A stretch of 48,412 nt of DNA from Planctomycetota bacterium (GCA_030746555.1 JASLMK010000020.1:1-48412), one strand, 5' to 3'; shown: positions 19,276 through 27,877, counted from the stretch's first letter. Notes: generated from the letters alone by a model not told the origin. Made by a program: numbers and translations.

Positions 19276-21627
19276 ATGCCGATCCTGCGCGCGAACACCC
19301 TCGCCCTCGCGGCCACCCTGGGCGTGGGCGCGCTCCTGTTGGGTCTGGGCGCCTGCGGTGAGAGGGAGCGGGAACAGGCCGCTGATGGGGGGAGCGGGGC
19401 GGAGGGCGCTCCGGCCGCGGAGTTCGTCGGACGGACGGTGTGCGCGAGCTGCCACGCCGACGAGCACGAGCAGTGGACCGGCTCCCACCACGACCTCGCC
19501 ATGCAGGAGGCCGACGAGACCACCGTCCTCGGAGACTTCGACGGCGCCAGCCTGACGCACTTCGGCCGCACCTCGTCCTTCTTCCGGCGCGACGGCGGGT
19601 TCTTCATCGAGACCGAGGGGGCGGACGGCGAGCGGGCGGAGTTCCGCGTGGCCTACACCTTCGGCGTCGAGCCCCTCCAGCAGTACCTGGTCGCGTTTCC
19701 GGGCGGTCGCTATCAGGTGTCGAGCCTGTGCTGGGACGCGCGGGCGGCCGATGAGGGCGGCCAGCGCTGGTTCCACCTCTACCAAGACGAGGCGATCGCC
19801 CACGACGACGTGCTGCACTGGACCGGTCCGAACCAGAACTGGAACTACATGTGCGCGGAGTGCCACTCGACCGACCTGCGCAAGGGCTACGACCCCGAGC
19901 GGGATGCCTACGAGACCACCTGGGAGGAGCTCGACGTCTCGTGCGAGGCTTGCCACGGACCCGGATCGGGGCACCTGGACTGGGCGGCGGGGGTGGCGTC
20001 GGGGCGCGCCGCCGACGAGGGCGGCGCGCGGGGCTTCGCCCTCGACCTCGTCGCCGACGCTGCGGCGGTCTGGACCGCCGACCCCGCCACCGGCCTCCCG
20101 CGGCGCTCGCCCCCGCTCGCGGGCTCGGCCCAGGTCGACGCCTGCGCCCGTTGCCACGCGCGCCGCTCGCCGATCACGCCCGAGTACGAGCACGGGCTGG
20201 AGTTCCTCGACACCCATCGACCCGCCCTGCTCGACGAGTTGCTCTACCACCCAGACGGGCAGATCCAGGACGAGGTCTACGTCTACGGGTCGTTCCTCCA
20301 GAGCAGGATGCACGGCGCGGGGGTCGTCTGCACCGACTGCCACGACCCACACCGGCCGGCGATCGAGGTGCCCGACGCCGTCTGCGGCAAGTGCCACGTG
20401 CCGGCGCGCTACGACACGACCGAGCACCACCTCCACGAGCCCGGCACGCCCGGTGCGAGCTGCGTGAGCTGTCACATGAGCGCGCGGACCTACATGGTCG
20501 TCGATCCGCGCCGTGACCACTCCTTCCGCGTGCCGCGCCCCGACCTCGCAGCGAAGCTCGGCACGCCCGACGCCTGCAGCGGCTGCCACGCCGAGCGCGG
20601 TGCGGCGTGGGCGGCGGAGGTGCTCGCCGAGCACTTCGGTCCCGCCGCCGAGCGCCGCGAGCACTTCGCCGAGGCCCTGGCCGCCGGTCGCGCGGGCACG
20701 GCGGGAGCGGCGCGCCAGCTCGCGCGCCTCGCCGGGAACGAGGACCAGCCCGGCATCGCCCGCGCGACGGCCCTCTCGCTGTTGGCGCGCCGGCCCTCCC
20801 CCGTGACCGCCGCCGCGGCCCACGCCGCCCTGGACGACGCCGATCCCCTGGTGCGCTCGGCGGCCCTGTCGGCCCTGGAGGTCGCCGACCTGCCGGGGCG
20901 TCTGGCGGCGGGCCTGCCCCTGTTGGCCGATCCCGTGCGCGCCGTGCGCATCGAGGCGGCTCGCATCCTGGCCGACGCGCCCCGCGAGGTGCTGCCCGCC
21001 GCCGAGCGCGAGCGCCTCGAGGCCGCCCTGGCCGAGGCGCGCGCGGCGGAGCTGGTGAGCGGCGACCGTCCCGACGCGCACCTCAACCTGGGCCTCTTGG
21101 CGGCGGCGGGCGGGGACCTGGCGGCGGCCGAGGGCGCCTACCGCCGGGCGCTGGAGCTGGACGAGGCCTTCGCCCCCGCCTACGCCAACCTCGCGGACCT
21201 CTTCCGCGTGCGCGGGGCGGACGCCGAGGGCGAGCGCCTCTTGCGCGTGGGCGTGGCGCGCCTGCCGAGTAGCGGGGCCCTGCACCACGCCCTCGGCCTG
21301 GCCCTCGTGCGCCTCGGGCGCCGGGAGGAGGCCGTCGAACCCCTGCGGCGGGCGGCGGAGCTGCGTCCCGACCTCCCACGCTACGCCTTCGCCCACGGGA
21401 TCGCCCTGCAGGCGGTCGGCCGCCTCGAACCCGCCTGGGCCGTGCTGGAGGGCGCTCAGGAGCGCCATCCCACCGACCGCGAGCTCCTCGGCGCCCTCGT
21501 CGCCATCTGCCGCGAGCTGGGGCGCCCCGACGACGCCCGCGCCTGGGCGCGGCGCCTGCTCGAGGCGGCTCCCGGCGATCCGGCCGTGCGCGCCCTGGTC
21601 GAGGAGCTCGCGTCCGAGGAACGCTAG
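19276..21627 (+). CDS. Octaheme c-type cytochrome lipoprotein with HEAT-like and TPR repeats
   Basis: This 783-residue protein starts with a lipoprotein signal (hydrophobic core, lipobox LGAC). It has eight CxxCH haem motifs: CASCH, CAECH, CEACH, CARCH, CTDCH, CGKCH, CVSCH and CSGCH. NYMCAECHSTDLRKGYD resembles cytochrome c554-type multihaem proteins. The region from about residue 475 is Ala-rich helical repeat (HEAT-like), followed by TPRs from about residue 590. It is likely periplasmic and membrane-anchored, carrying electrons. The TPR tail may bind a partner. The actual redox substrate is unknown. Its TAG stop begins the palindromic repeat that follows. Confidence 0.87.
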   Translation: MPILRANTLALAATLGVGALLLGLGACGEREREQAADGGSGAEGAPAAEFVGRTVCASCHADEHEQWTGSHHDLAMQEADETTVLGDFDGASLTHFGRTSSFFRRDGGFFIETEGADGERAEFRVAYTFGVEPLQQYLVAFPGGRYQVSSLCWDARAADEGGQRWFHLYQDEAIAHDDVLHWTGPNQNWNYMCAECHSTDLRKGYDPERDAYETTWEELDVSCEACHGPGSGHLDWAAGVASGRAADEGGARGFALDLVADAAAVWTADPATGLPRRSPPLAGSAQVDACARCHARRSPITPEYEHGLEFLDTHRPALLDELLYHPDGQIQDEVYVYGSFLQSRMHGAGVVCTDCHDPHRPAIEVPDAVCGKCHVPARYDTTEHHLHEPGTPGASCVSCHMSARTYMVVDPRRDHSFRVPRPDLAAKLGTPDACSGCHAERGAAWAAEVLAEHFGPAAERREHFAEALAAGRAGTAGAARQLARLAGNEDQPGIARATALSLLARRPSPVTAAAAHAALDDADPLVRSAALSALEVADLPGRLAAGLPLLADPVRAVRIEAARILADAPREVLPAAERERLEAALAEARAAELVSGDRPDAHLNLGLLAAAGGDLAAAEGAYRRALELDEAFAPAYANLADLFRVRGADAEGERLLRVGVARLPSSGALHHALGLALVRLGRREEAVEPLRRAAELRPDLPRYAFAHGIALQAVGRLEPAWAVLEGAQERHPTDRELLGALVAICRELGRPDDARAWARRLLEAAPGDPAVRALVEELASEER

Positions 21628-21825
21628 TCCGGGTTACTCATGAAGACGTGCACGAGACACAGCAACTCGGTTCCTGGTGGTGCTTTGCGGGTTCTGACGA
21701 CGCAGGCGACCCTGAACGGGTCGTCGAGGAAGCCAGGTTTTCGCAAAGCGCCGCCAGGGGCCGAGAGGCCGTCGAAGACGGCCGGTTGCGAAGTCTGGCG
21801 CACGTCTTCATGAACAATCCGGGCT
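21625..21825. repeat. Interspersed palindromic repeat, long copy (MITE/REP-like)
   Basis: The element runs from the cytochrome stop (TAG TCCGGGTTACTCATGAAGAC) to GTCTTCATGAACAATCCGGGCT, so its ends are imperfect inverted repeats of about 22 bp. The inner core GCCGCCAGGGGCCGAGAGGC and the following hairpin GGCCGTC-GAA-GACGGCC also occur, inverted, at 35116-35227. This copy has an extra block of about 90 bp after the left arm. The perfect 7-bp hairpin could act as a terminator after the cytochrome gene. Confidence 0.75.
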
Positions 21826-21887
21826 CGCCCGCGGGAATGACCGCGCGCGAACACGCTCGGGCGCGCCGGCCGGACTACATTGGTCCC

Positions 21888-23306
21888 ATGACGCGACGAC
21901 GACTCGGGGTCGGCCCGGCCTTGGCGGGAGCCGTTCTGGCGGTCGCGGGGTCCACTCCCCCCCAAGAGGTCGGCTTCCGCATCGGCCAGCTCGTCCCCGA
22001 CGTCGCCCTGCCGACGATCGACGGCGGGGGCGTGGTGCGACTCTCGGACCTGCGCGGGAAGCGCGTCCTCCTGATCGAGTTCGCGTCCTGGTGAGCGTCC
22101 TGCCGGCGGCACGTGCCGGTCTGGCACGAGCGCACCCGGTCCCTGCGTGAAGCGGGAGAGCTCGTCGTGATCGGCATCGCCGGCGAGCAGCACGCCGACC
22201 GGACGCGCCTGTTCGCCCAGTGGCACGGGATCGACTGGCCGATCCTGTGGGATCCGTTCAACCTGACCGGGTCCTCGGCGGTGCCCAACATCACCGGCAT
22301 CGACGAGCACGGCGTCGTGCGCGTCGTGAGACCCAAGCCGGAGACCTTCGACGAGGACTTCCTCGCGCCTGAGTTCGCGCCGCCGCCGGACTCCGATCCG
22401 CGCCCCTGGGTCCTCTCGCCGGCCGCTCTGGCCGAGCCCGCCGCCCAGGGCCCCGTGGCCGCCCTGGCCTGGTTCCTCTCTCGGGGGGGAGCGGCCAAGG
22501 TCGAGCCCCAGGCCCTGGAGGCGGCGATGGAGCGACGACTCGCGGCGCTCGCGCTGGCGGCGGGAGCGCCCGGCGCCGACCCGGCCTGGTCCTTCCGGCT
22601 GGGCGTCGCGCACCGCATGCGCCTGGACTCGCCGGCAGCGCACGCGGGAGACCTGAGCGCCGCCGTAGCGGCCTGGACGCGGGCGCTGCTCGCTTCGCCC
22701 CACCAGTACGTCTGGCGCCGGCGCCTGCAGCAGTTCGGCCCGCGCCTGGACAAGCCCTACAACTTCTACGGTTGGATCGAGCGCGCGCGCGCCGAGTTGG
22801 CGGAGCGCGGCGAGGAGCCCGTCGCGCTCGCCACGCGCCTGTGCGGGAGCGAGTCGAACGAGCGTGGCTCGCCTCCCTTTGCCGAGGGCGAAGTCGAGCC
22901 CGATCCGAAGGGCGCGATCGAGCGGGTCGGCGGCCTCCTCGACGTCGACGCCACCGTCGTCCGCCACTGCCGCCGGGAGGAGGGTCGCCTCGACTTGCCG
23001 ACGGACGTGCAGGTCCACGTCACCCTGCGTCCGCGGCGCGGCGTACACTGGACCAACGACGCCGGCCCGGCCCTGGTCTGGGTCGATCCTCCCGAGGGCT
23101 GGCGGGCGGAGCGGCGCCTCTCCACCCTGCCCGCCGCCCAGGCGGAGACCAGCGACGAGGTGCGCGCGATCGACTTGGAGCTCAGCCCCGACCCGGGCGT
23201 GCTCCTGGGCGAGGAGCTCACCGGCTACGCCCTCGTGTTCGTCTGCGGACCCGACGACGGCCCCTGCCGCCTCGTCCGCTGCGACTTCAGCGCACGTTGC
23301 CGCTGA
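21888..23306 (+). CDS. Probable selenoprotein: thioredoxin-fold (TlpA/AhpC-like) protein with in-frame UGA
   Basis: Read through the TGA at 22092-22094, the gene encodes 472 residues. Residues 1-26 are a signal or anchor (ALAGAVLAVAG). The thioredoxin fold follows with IGQLVPDVALPTIDGG and RVLLIEFASW-U-ASC. Sec69 replaces the first Cys of the active-site CxxC, and Cys72 is the second. Reading continues in the same frame with typical downstream thioredoxin sequence (VVIGIAGEQHAD, WPILWDPFNLTGSSAVPNI, ITGIDEHGVV). A C-terminal domain of about 250 residues contains YVWRRRLQQFGPRLDKPYNF and is of unknown function. A SECIS-like hairpin lies just after the UGA. There is no Shine-Dalgarno, and TACATT six bases before the ATG suggests a leaderless mRNA. 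The alternative is a nonsense mutation, or a gene starting at GTG 22113 without its active site. Confidence 0.8.
22092..22131 (+). promoter_or_regulatory. UGA selenocysteine codon plus SECIS-like hairpin
   Basis: After the UGA, CGUGCC (22112-22117) pairs perfectly with GGCACG (22123-22128) around a five-base loop GGUCU (22118-22122). An A-A mismatch and two more pairs extend the stem. The loop begins GG and starts 26 nt after the U of UGA, within the 16-37 nt window described for bacterial SECIS elements. GGUCU also matches the SelB-binding loop of E. coli fdhF as I recall it. A competing 5-bp hairpin (CCGGC/GCCGG, 22103-22119) is possible. Confidence 0.7.
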
Positions 23307-23586
23307 CCTCCCGGTCCGCTCGGCACGCCCCTCGTACGCGCCCCCGTGGGATCACTCGCAGCCGTGGGGGATCGTGCGAACGACGACGGCATCGTAGCGC
23401 GGGGAGGGGAGGGAGGCCGCAAGGCGCGGTAGGGGCACCCTCACGCGGCCTGGGTACTCGTTCTCGGGCGCTCCGACGACCCCGGGAGAGGTCGGGTGCA
23501 AGCGGACCGTGCTCGGGCACCCCACGCTCGGGTCCGTGCGAGCCGTTCGGCGACCGAGTTCGTGGGGACGCCCGTGGGATCGCGCA
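23307..23586. other. Intergenic stretch without recognised gene
   Basis: This GC-rich spacer lies between the selenoprotein gene and the palindrome at 23587. No open frame here has convincing protein character, and no RNA or strong terminator was recognised. Two similar short blocks (CCCCCGTGGGATC near 23342 and GCCCGTGGGATC near 23571) are the only visible repetition. Confidence 0.4.
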
Positions 23587-23621
23587 CTAGACAGTATGGG
23601 TGGAGCGGACATCCTGTCTAG
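23587..23621. promoter_or_regulatory. Perfect 8-bp inverted repeat, candidate operator before the amidohydrolase
   Basis: CTAGACAG and CTGTCTAG flank 19 bases. Inside them ATG and CAT extend the symmetry after one mismatch. The right arm overlaps TAGAGT (23619-23624), a possible -10 seven bases before the ATG at 23632. A repressor bound here would block a leaderless promoter. CTAG-containing palindromes stand out in this GC-rich DNA. Confidence 0.45.
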
Positions 23622-23631
23622 AGTGTCGGCC

Positions 23632-24471
23632 ATGTCCACGCAGATCGTCGACGCCTGGATCCAGCACCCGACGGCGCGCATGTTGGGAGATCCCATGTTC
23701 GACTCCCTGCGGCGCTGGACCCGGGCGGCGGGGACGATCGAGGACGTTCCGCTGGAGAGCACCCTCGCCGCCCTCGATCAGGCCGGGATCGACCGCGCGT
23801 TGATCTGCGCCTGGTCGGGCCCGCGGGGCGCGCTCATCACCAACGACGAGGTGGCGGCCTTCGTCGCCGCCGCTCCCGAGCGCCTGGTCGGCGTCGCGTC
23901 GGTGGACCTCCGCCGTCCGATGGACGGCGTGCGCGAGCTGCGGCGCTGCGTGAGGGAGCTGGGCTTCAAGGCGCTGCGGATGCTCCCTTGGCTGTGGGAG
24001 CTTCCCCCTGACGACCGGCGCTACTACGCCCTCTACGCCGAGTGCGTCGAGCTCGGCATCCCGTTCTGCCTGCAGGTCGGCCACGCCGGTCCGCTGATGT
24101 CCTCGGAGCCGGGGCGCCCGATCCCCTATCTCGACCGCGTGGCTTGCGAGTTCCCCGAGCTCACCATCGTCGGCGGCCACATCGGGTATCCCTGGACGGC
24201 CGAGATGATCGCGCTCGCGACCAAGTACCCCAACGTCTACATCGACACCTCGGCCTACAAGCCGAGCCGCTATCCGAGCGAGCTGGTCGCCTACCTGCGC
24301 GGCCACGGCCGCGAGAAGGTGCTCTTCGGCAGCAACTATCCGATGATCCTGCCGGCAGACTGCCTCGCCCAACTCGATCGGCTCGAGCTGGACGAGGAGA
24401 CGAGCTCGCGCTTCCTCTCACAGAACGCCCGTCGGGTGTTTCGGCTCGAGGGAGATCACCAGGCGCGGTGA
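23632..24471 (+). CDS. Amidohydrolase-2 family metal-dependent hydrolase (TIM barrel)
   Basis: This 279-residue protein resembles COG2159 amidohydrolases. It has an alternating strand/helix pattern with VGVASVDLRRP, LGFKALRMLPWLWELPPDD, FCLQVGHAGPL, ELTIVGGHIGYPWTAEMIALA, YIDTSAY and a final FGSNYPMILP. The N-terminal HxH of some members is replaced by DAWIQHP, so the metal site may be reduced, as in decarboxylase-like members. Typical substrates are aromatic or lactone acids, but none can be assigned. ATG 23632 was chosen; ATG 23596 is in frame but lies inside the palindrome. Confidence 0.82.
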   Translation: MSTQIVDAWIQHPTARMLGDPMFDSLRRWTRAAGTIEDVPLESTLAALDQAGIDRALICAWSGPRGALITNDEVAAFVAAAPERLVGVASVDLRRPMDGVRELRRCVRELGFKALRMLPWLWELPPDDRRYYALYAECVELGIPFCLQVGHAGPLMSSEPGRPIPYLDRVACEFPELTIVGGHIGYPWTAEMIALATKYPNVYIDTSAYKPSRYPSELVAYLRGHGREKVLFGSNYPMILPADCLAQLDRLELDEETSSRFLSQNARRVFRLEGDHQAR

Positions 24472-24840
24472 GTCGAGGGCGATGGGGGCCCTGACTGGGG
24501 GCTCGCCGCAGGTGGATCGACCGTACGCCCCGGATCCCGGCAAGCGATGGGACCGGACTCTCAGGAGGCTCTGGGCGCTCTGCGAGGGGTGCCGCTCCCC
24601 TCCCGTTTGCCGGCCACCGCTGGCGTGCGTGGAGTGAGGATGGCGTGCGGGGCGCCCGTGCCCCGTCCGACTCGCCCTTCGCGCCTGACTCACAGGAGGG
24701 TCATCAAGGAGATCCGTTCGCACCCCGTTGCCGGGATGCTCGCAGTCCTCGCCCGCACCGGCGTGGGACTGGCCGTGGGGCTTCCCCCTCAGGACGAATG
24801 TCTCGCGGCAACCGCACCCAGATCCACGTGCAGTGGGACA
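24472..24840. other. Intergenic region between convergent genes, nothing recognised
   Basis: These 369 bases separate the amidohydrolase from the convergent protease gene. Frames are open on both strands, as expected at this GC content, but none reads like protein. No RNA gene or clear terminator hairpin with a T-run was found. Confidence 0.4.
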
Positions 24841-27504
24841 CTAGGGGCCGAACGTCACCGTGAGGCCGTTGCTCAGGTTGAATCCGCTGCCGCAGGGACC
24901 GGCTGGGTCGCGGAACCAGGCCTGGAAGTGCCAGGTCGCGCCGGCGACGATCCGGCCGGCGGGGGGGAATTGGGTGGCGGAGTGGCCGACGATGCCCGGA
25001 CCCTCGACCAGCTCGCCGGAGGCGCCGCTGTTGTGCACCCCGAAGCGGTGGAAGCCGCCGGAGCCCGGCGCGACGCAGCGCAGACCGTCACCAAAGAGCA
25101 CCGAGGCCGTCGCTCCGCCCATGAACACGAGGCCGTTCTGGTTGGGCGGGACGCCGTAGGCGGTCAGCACCAGGTCGTCGGCCGCGACGCCGTCGGTGCC
25201 GCAGGCGGTGAGCACGGTGCCGGTTCCCGTGGAGCCCGCGCAACCCGCGTTCGGGTCCGGGTTCGCGCAGGGCGCGCCGGAGGCGCAGAAGCAGTAGGCC
25301 GCGGCCGACAGCTGACACTCGTCGGGGGTCCCGTCGACGTTGCAGTCGGCGCTCGTGCCGTTGGCGATGTCCTGATCGTCGGGGATGCCGTTGTTGTTGC
25401 AGTCGGTGTCGCACTCGTCGGGGACGCCGTCGGAGTCGTTGTCCGAAGAGCGGCCGCTGGCGATGTCGTCGGAGTCGAGGATCCCGTTGCCGTTGCAGTC
25501 GGGGAGCACGACATCGCAGGTGACGTCGAGGATCGCGAAGTCGTCCAGGGCGGCCTCGACCAGGGAGCCCGAGCCGAGGTCGGAGGCGACCACCCGCAGT
25601 CGGATCTGGGCCGTCGGCGTGATGAAGTCGCGCACGCGGAGCCCGCTGGCGATCCAGCCGCCGGTCGTGTCGGCTCCGGCCGGGCCTACGGTCTCCACGT
25701 TCACCCAGCTCGCCCCTCCGTCGGGTGAAACGTCGATGACCAGCACGTCGGCGTTGGGGGACGCGCCCGTGTCGTTGGAGTACCAGCGCCAGTAGGAGAT
25801 CATCGGGTCCACCGCTGACGAGAGGTCGTAGGACGGGCTCTCGAGCGTGGTGAAGCCGCCATCGACGTCGTTCTCGCCCAGGCTGCCGCCGGGGGATCCC
25901 TGGCCCGTGACCCAGCAGTCCGTGCCGGGGGCGGCGGTGTGGTCGTTCTCGGGCTGGGCATCGGTGCCGATCGGATCGACCCGCGTCCACGCTCCGGTCG
26001 TCGCCGTGTCGCCGGCGACGCCGCCGCTCCAGCCGCTGTCGCTCTCGAACTCGTCGACGGCCACCGTGGTCGCCGTGCCGACCGCGGCGCCGAAGGTCTC
26101 GGCGGGGGCGTTGGCGGGCAGGGTGAGGGTGCCGCAGGCGACGTTCTCGACGCTGAAGTAGTACTCCGGCGTCGCGCCGCAGACCGGCGGGGGGAGGACG
26201 GCGCGGTAGAGGCCCGAGCCGTTATCGGCCATCGGGATCGCGAGGAACAACCCGCCGTCGTAGCGCACGTGGAGGTTGGCGCTCCCGCCCACGATGCTGC
26301 CCGCCACAGTCACGTCGATGCTCGTGGCCTGTCCCGGGGTCAGGGTCTCGGGCGGGTCCCCGACGATCGAGAGCCCCGAGGCGCAGACGCCTTGGGGTGC
26401 GGCCAGGATGCCCTGCAGCCCGCTGTTGTTCGTCCCCGTTCCGTGGTTGCCCGAGGTCGTGCCGCAGCCGCCGTGGGTGTGGATGCCCACGGCGAAGCCG
26501 GTCTCCTCCCAGATCACCGGCGAGCCGGAGTTCCCGCCCTGGGTGTCGGTCTGGTACTCCATCTCCGAGCCTCCCGCGGACAGGCGCGGCCCGACGTGGG
26601 TCTGCTGGACCTGGTTGTAGGTCGAGGGCGAGCTGTCCACGCCGTAGCCGGTGATGCGAATCTGCTGGCTGGGGTCGAAGGCCGGCGGCTGGGAGAGCAC
26701 GAAGAAGTCGCCCTGGGCCTGGTGCGGCAAGAGCCCGGTGATCGGGTTGGGGAAGACGCCGAAGTAGCCGTAGTCGTTGCCGACCCCCGCGCCGAGGCCC
26801 TGCTCCGACGCCGGGTCCACCGCGTACTGGTCCTCGGGCGGCGGGTGGTTGATGCTGCCGCTGCCGTTGGAGAGCGGAACGTTGAACTGTGCCGTGTTGA
26901 CGCTGCCGGCGATGCAGTGGCCGGCGGTCAACATGCAGTGGTTGCAGTCGTCGATGATCCAGCCGGTGCAGCCCACGGGCAGCAGGCGCGCGGCGCGCGG
27001 GTCGGTCGACAGCACGCGGTCGTCGGTCGGGCCGCACTGGGACGGATAGGTGCCGGAGGGGAATCCCGCCTCGACGGTGCGGAACGCCAGGCGGTTCTCG
27101 CCCGTGCCGGGCCAGGCGAGCACCTCGACCTGCACGGCGTCGCCGTTGAAATAGCAGCTCCTGTTGCGCCACTGCTCGCAGTGGATCGCGTTCAACTCCT
27201 GGATCGCGCCGTCGGCGTGGGCGGTCAGGCGCAGGATCGAGCCCCGGCCGGCGAGGACGTCCCCGGAGAGCACGAGCTCGTCGAAGTGCAGGCGCAGCCA
27301 CTGGGCGCCGCCGAGGAACACGGTCTCGGAGATGATGACCTGGGGCCGCGCTCCGTCGTTGGCGATCGCGCCCGAGTCCCATTCGTAGGCCACCCGCTCG
27401 GCGGGCGGCGGTGCCTCCTGGGCCGCGGCTGAGGTGGCGGTGAGCGGGAGAAGAGCCGCGCAGCCGAGGGCCGCGCGCAGTGCCGGGCGATGGGGGTGGC
27501 TCAT
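24841..27504 (-). CDS. Secreted trypsin-like serine protease with jelly-roll-like and Cys/Asn/Asp calcium-type repeats
   Basis: This 887-residue protein has a signal peptide (RAALGCAALLPLTATSAAAQ). The S1 protease domain has the catalytic His in CMLTAGHC (about residue 196), a likely Asp in GNDYGYFGVF and the Ser in TQGGNSGSPV (about residue 325). A beta-rich domain around SGWSGGV...YDLSSAVDPMISYWRWYSN resembles a carbohydrate-binding or MAM-like module. Near residues 675-740 come repeats of type DCNGNGILDSDDIASG, DCNNNGIPDDQDIANG and DCNVDGTPDEC, the dockerin-like/TSP3-like calcium repeats frequent in planctomycetes. A Cys-rich C-terminal module may be a sorting or anchoring domain. The protein is probably exported and degrades proteins outside the cell. 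Confidence 0.87.
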   Translation of the reverse strand: MSHPHRPALRAALGCAALLPLTATSAAAQEAPPPAERVAYEWDSGAIANDGARPQVIISETVFLGGAQWLRLHFDELVLSGDVLAGRGSILRLTAHADGAIQELNAIHCEQWRNRSCYFNGDAVQVEVLAWPGTGENRLAFRTVEAGFPSGTYPSQCGPTDDRVLSTDPRAARLLPVGCTGWIIDDCNHCMLTAGHCIAGSVNTAQFNVPLSNGSGSINHPPPEDQYAVDPASEQGLGAGVGNDYGYFGVFPNPITGLLPHQAQGDFFVLSQPPAFDPSQQIRITGYGVDSSPSTYNQVQQTHVGPRLSAGGSEMEYQTDTQGGNSGSPVIWEETGFAVGIHTHGGCGTTSGNHGTGTNNSGLQGILAAPQGVCASGLSIVGDPPETLTPGQATSIDVTVAGSIVGGSANLHVRYDGGLFLAIPMADNGSGLYRAVLPPPVCGATPEYYFSVENVACGTLTLPANAPAETFGAAVGTATTVAVDEFESDSGWSGGVAGDTATTGAWTRVDPIGTDAQPENDHTAAPGTDCWVTGQGSPGGSLGENDVDGGFTTLESPSYDLSSAVDPMISYWRWYSNDTGASPNADVLVIDVSPDGGASWVNVETVGPAGADTTGGWIASGLRVRDFITPTAQIRLRVVASDLGSGSLVEAALDDFAILDVTCDVVLPDCNGNGILDSDDIASGRSSDNDSDGVPDECDTDCNNNGIPDDQDIANGTSADCNVDGTPDECQLSAAAYCFCASGAPCANPDPNAGCAGSTGTGTVLTACGTDGVAADDLVLTAYGVPPNQNGLVFMGGATASVLFGDGLRCVAPGSGGFHRFGVHNSGASGELVEGPGIVGHSATQFPPAGRIVAGATWHFQAWFRDPAGPCGSGFNLSNGLTVTFGP

Positions 27505-27877
27505 GGAGATCTCGCACTCCCTGTGAGGAGTCCGTGGGGAAAACGACCCGGGCCTCTCGGACGGCACGTCCCGTCCCGCGTCCGATCCTCACCCCGCGAC
27601 CGCTCAGGGTCAAGATGCCTCGCCGACCCGCGCCGCGTGTTACGGAGTCAGAACACCGGCGAGGAAGCCGTGGAGCCTCCCGGTCGGGAGCATCCCCGCG
27701 CGCTTGGGGCGCGCGCGAGGCCGCGGCGGTCCGCCCTGGACCCAGCGCGCCGCGTGGACGCCCCCCCGCCTTCTTCCGGTGCCGGCATCTTCTCCGCCGG
27801 ACGAGGCGCGAGAGGGGGCGGCTCGTGCTGGAGGTCGCGGGTCGATCGTGTTCCGATCCCCTCGGCGCCAGGGCGTC
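27505..27877. other. Divergent intergenic region (protease and fetAB promoters expected)
   Basis: No protein-like frame or RNA is seen. On the minus strand TTGACC (27613-27608) is a good -35-like hexamer but lacks a convincing -10 at the right distance. The fetA start itself is uncertain, so the right part may be its leader. Confidence 0.35.

Noticed and set aside
21648-21887. Upstream extension of the selenoprotein frame through the repeat
   Set aside because: The sequence is repeat-derived, lacks protein character and would precede a clear signal-peptide start at 21888.
22113-23306. Selenoprotein gene starting instead at GTG 22113 after the TGA
   Set aside because: It would cut a thioredoxin fold in half and discard the upstream in-frame half, which has a signal peptide and conserved strands. 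Recoding explains both parts.
25939-27432. Plus-strand open frame of 497 codons opposite the S1 protease
   Set aside because: It is the shadow of the protease gene, which has a complete domain order and signal peptide.
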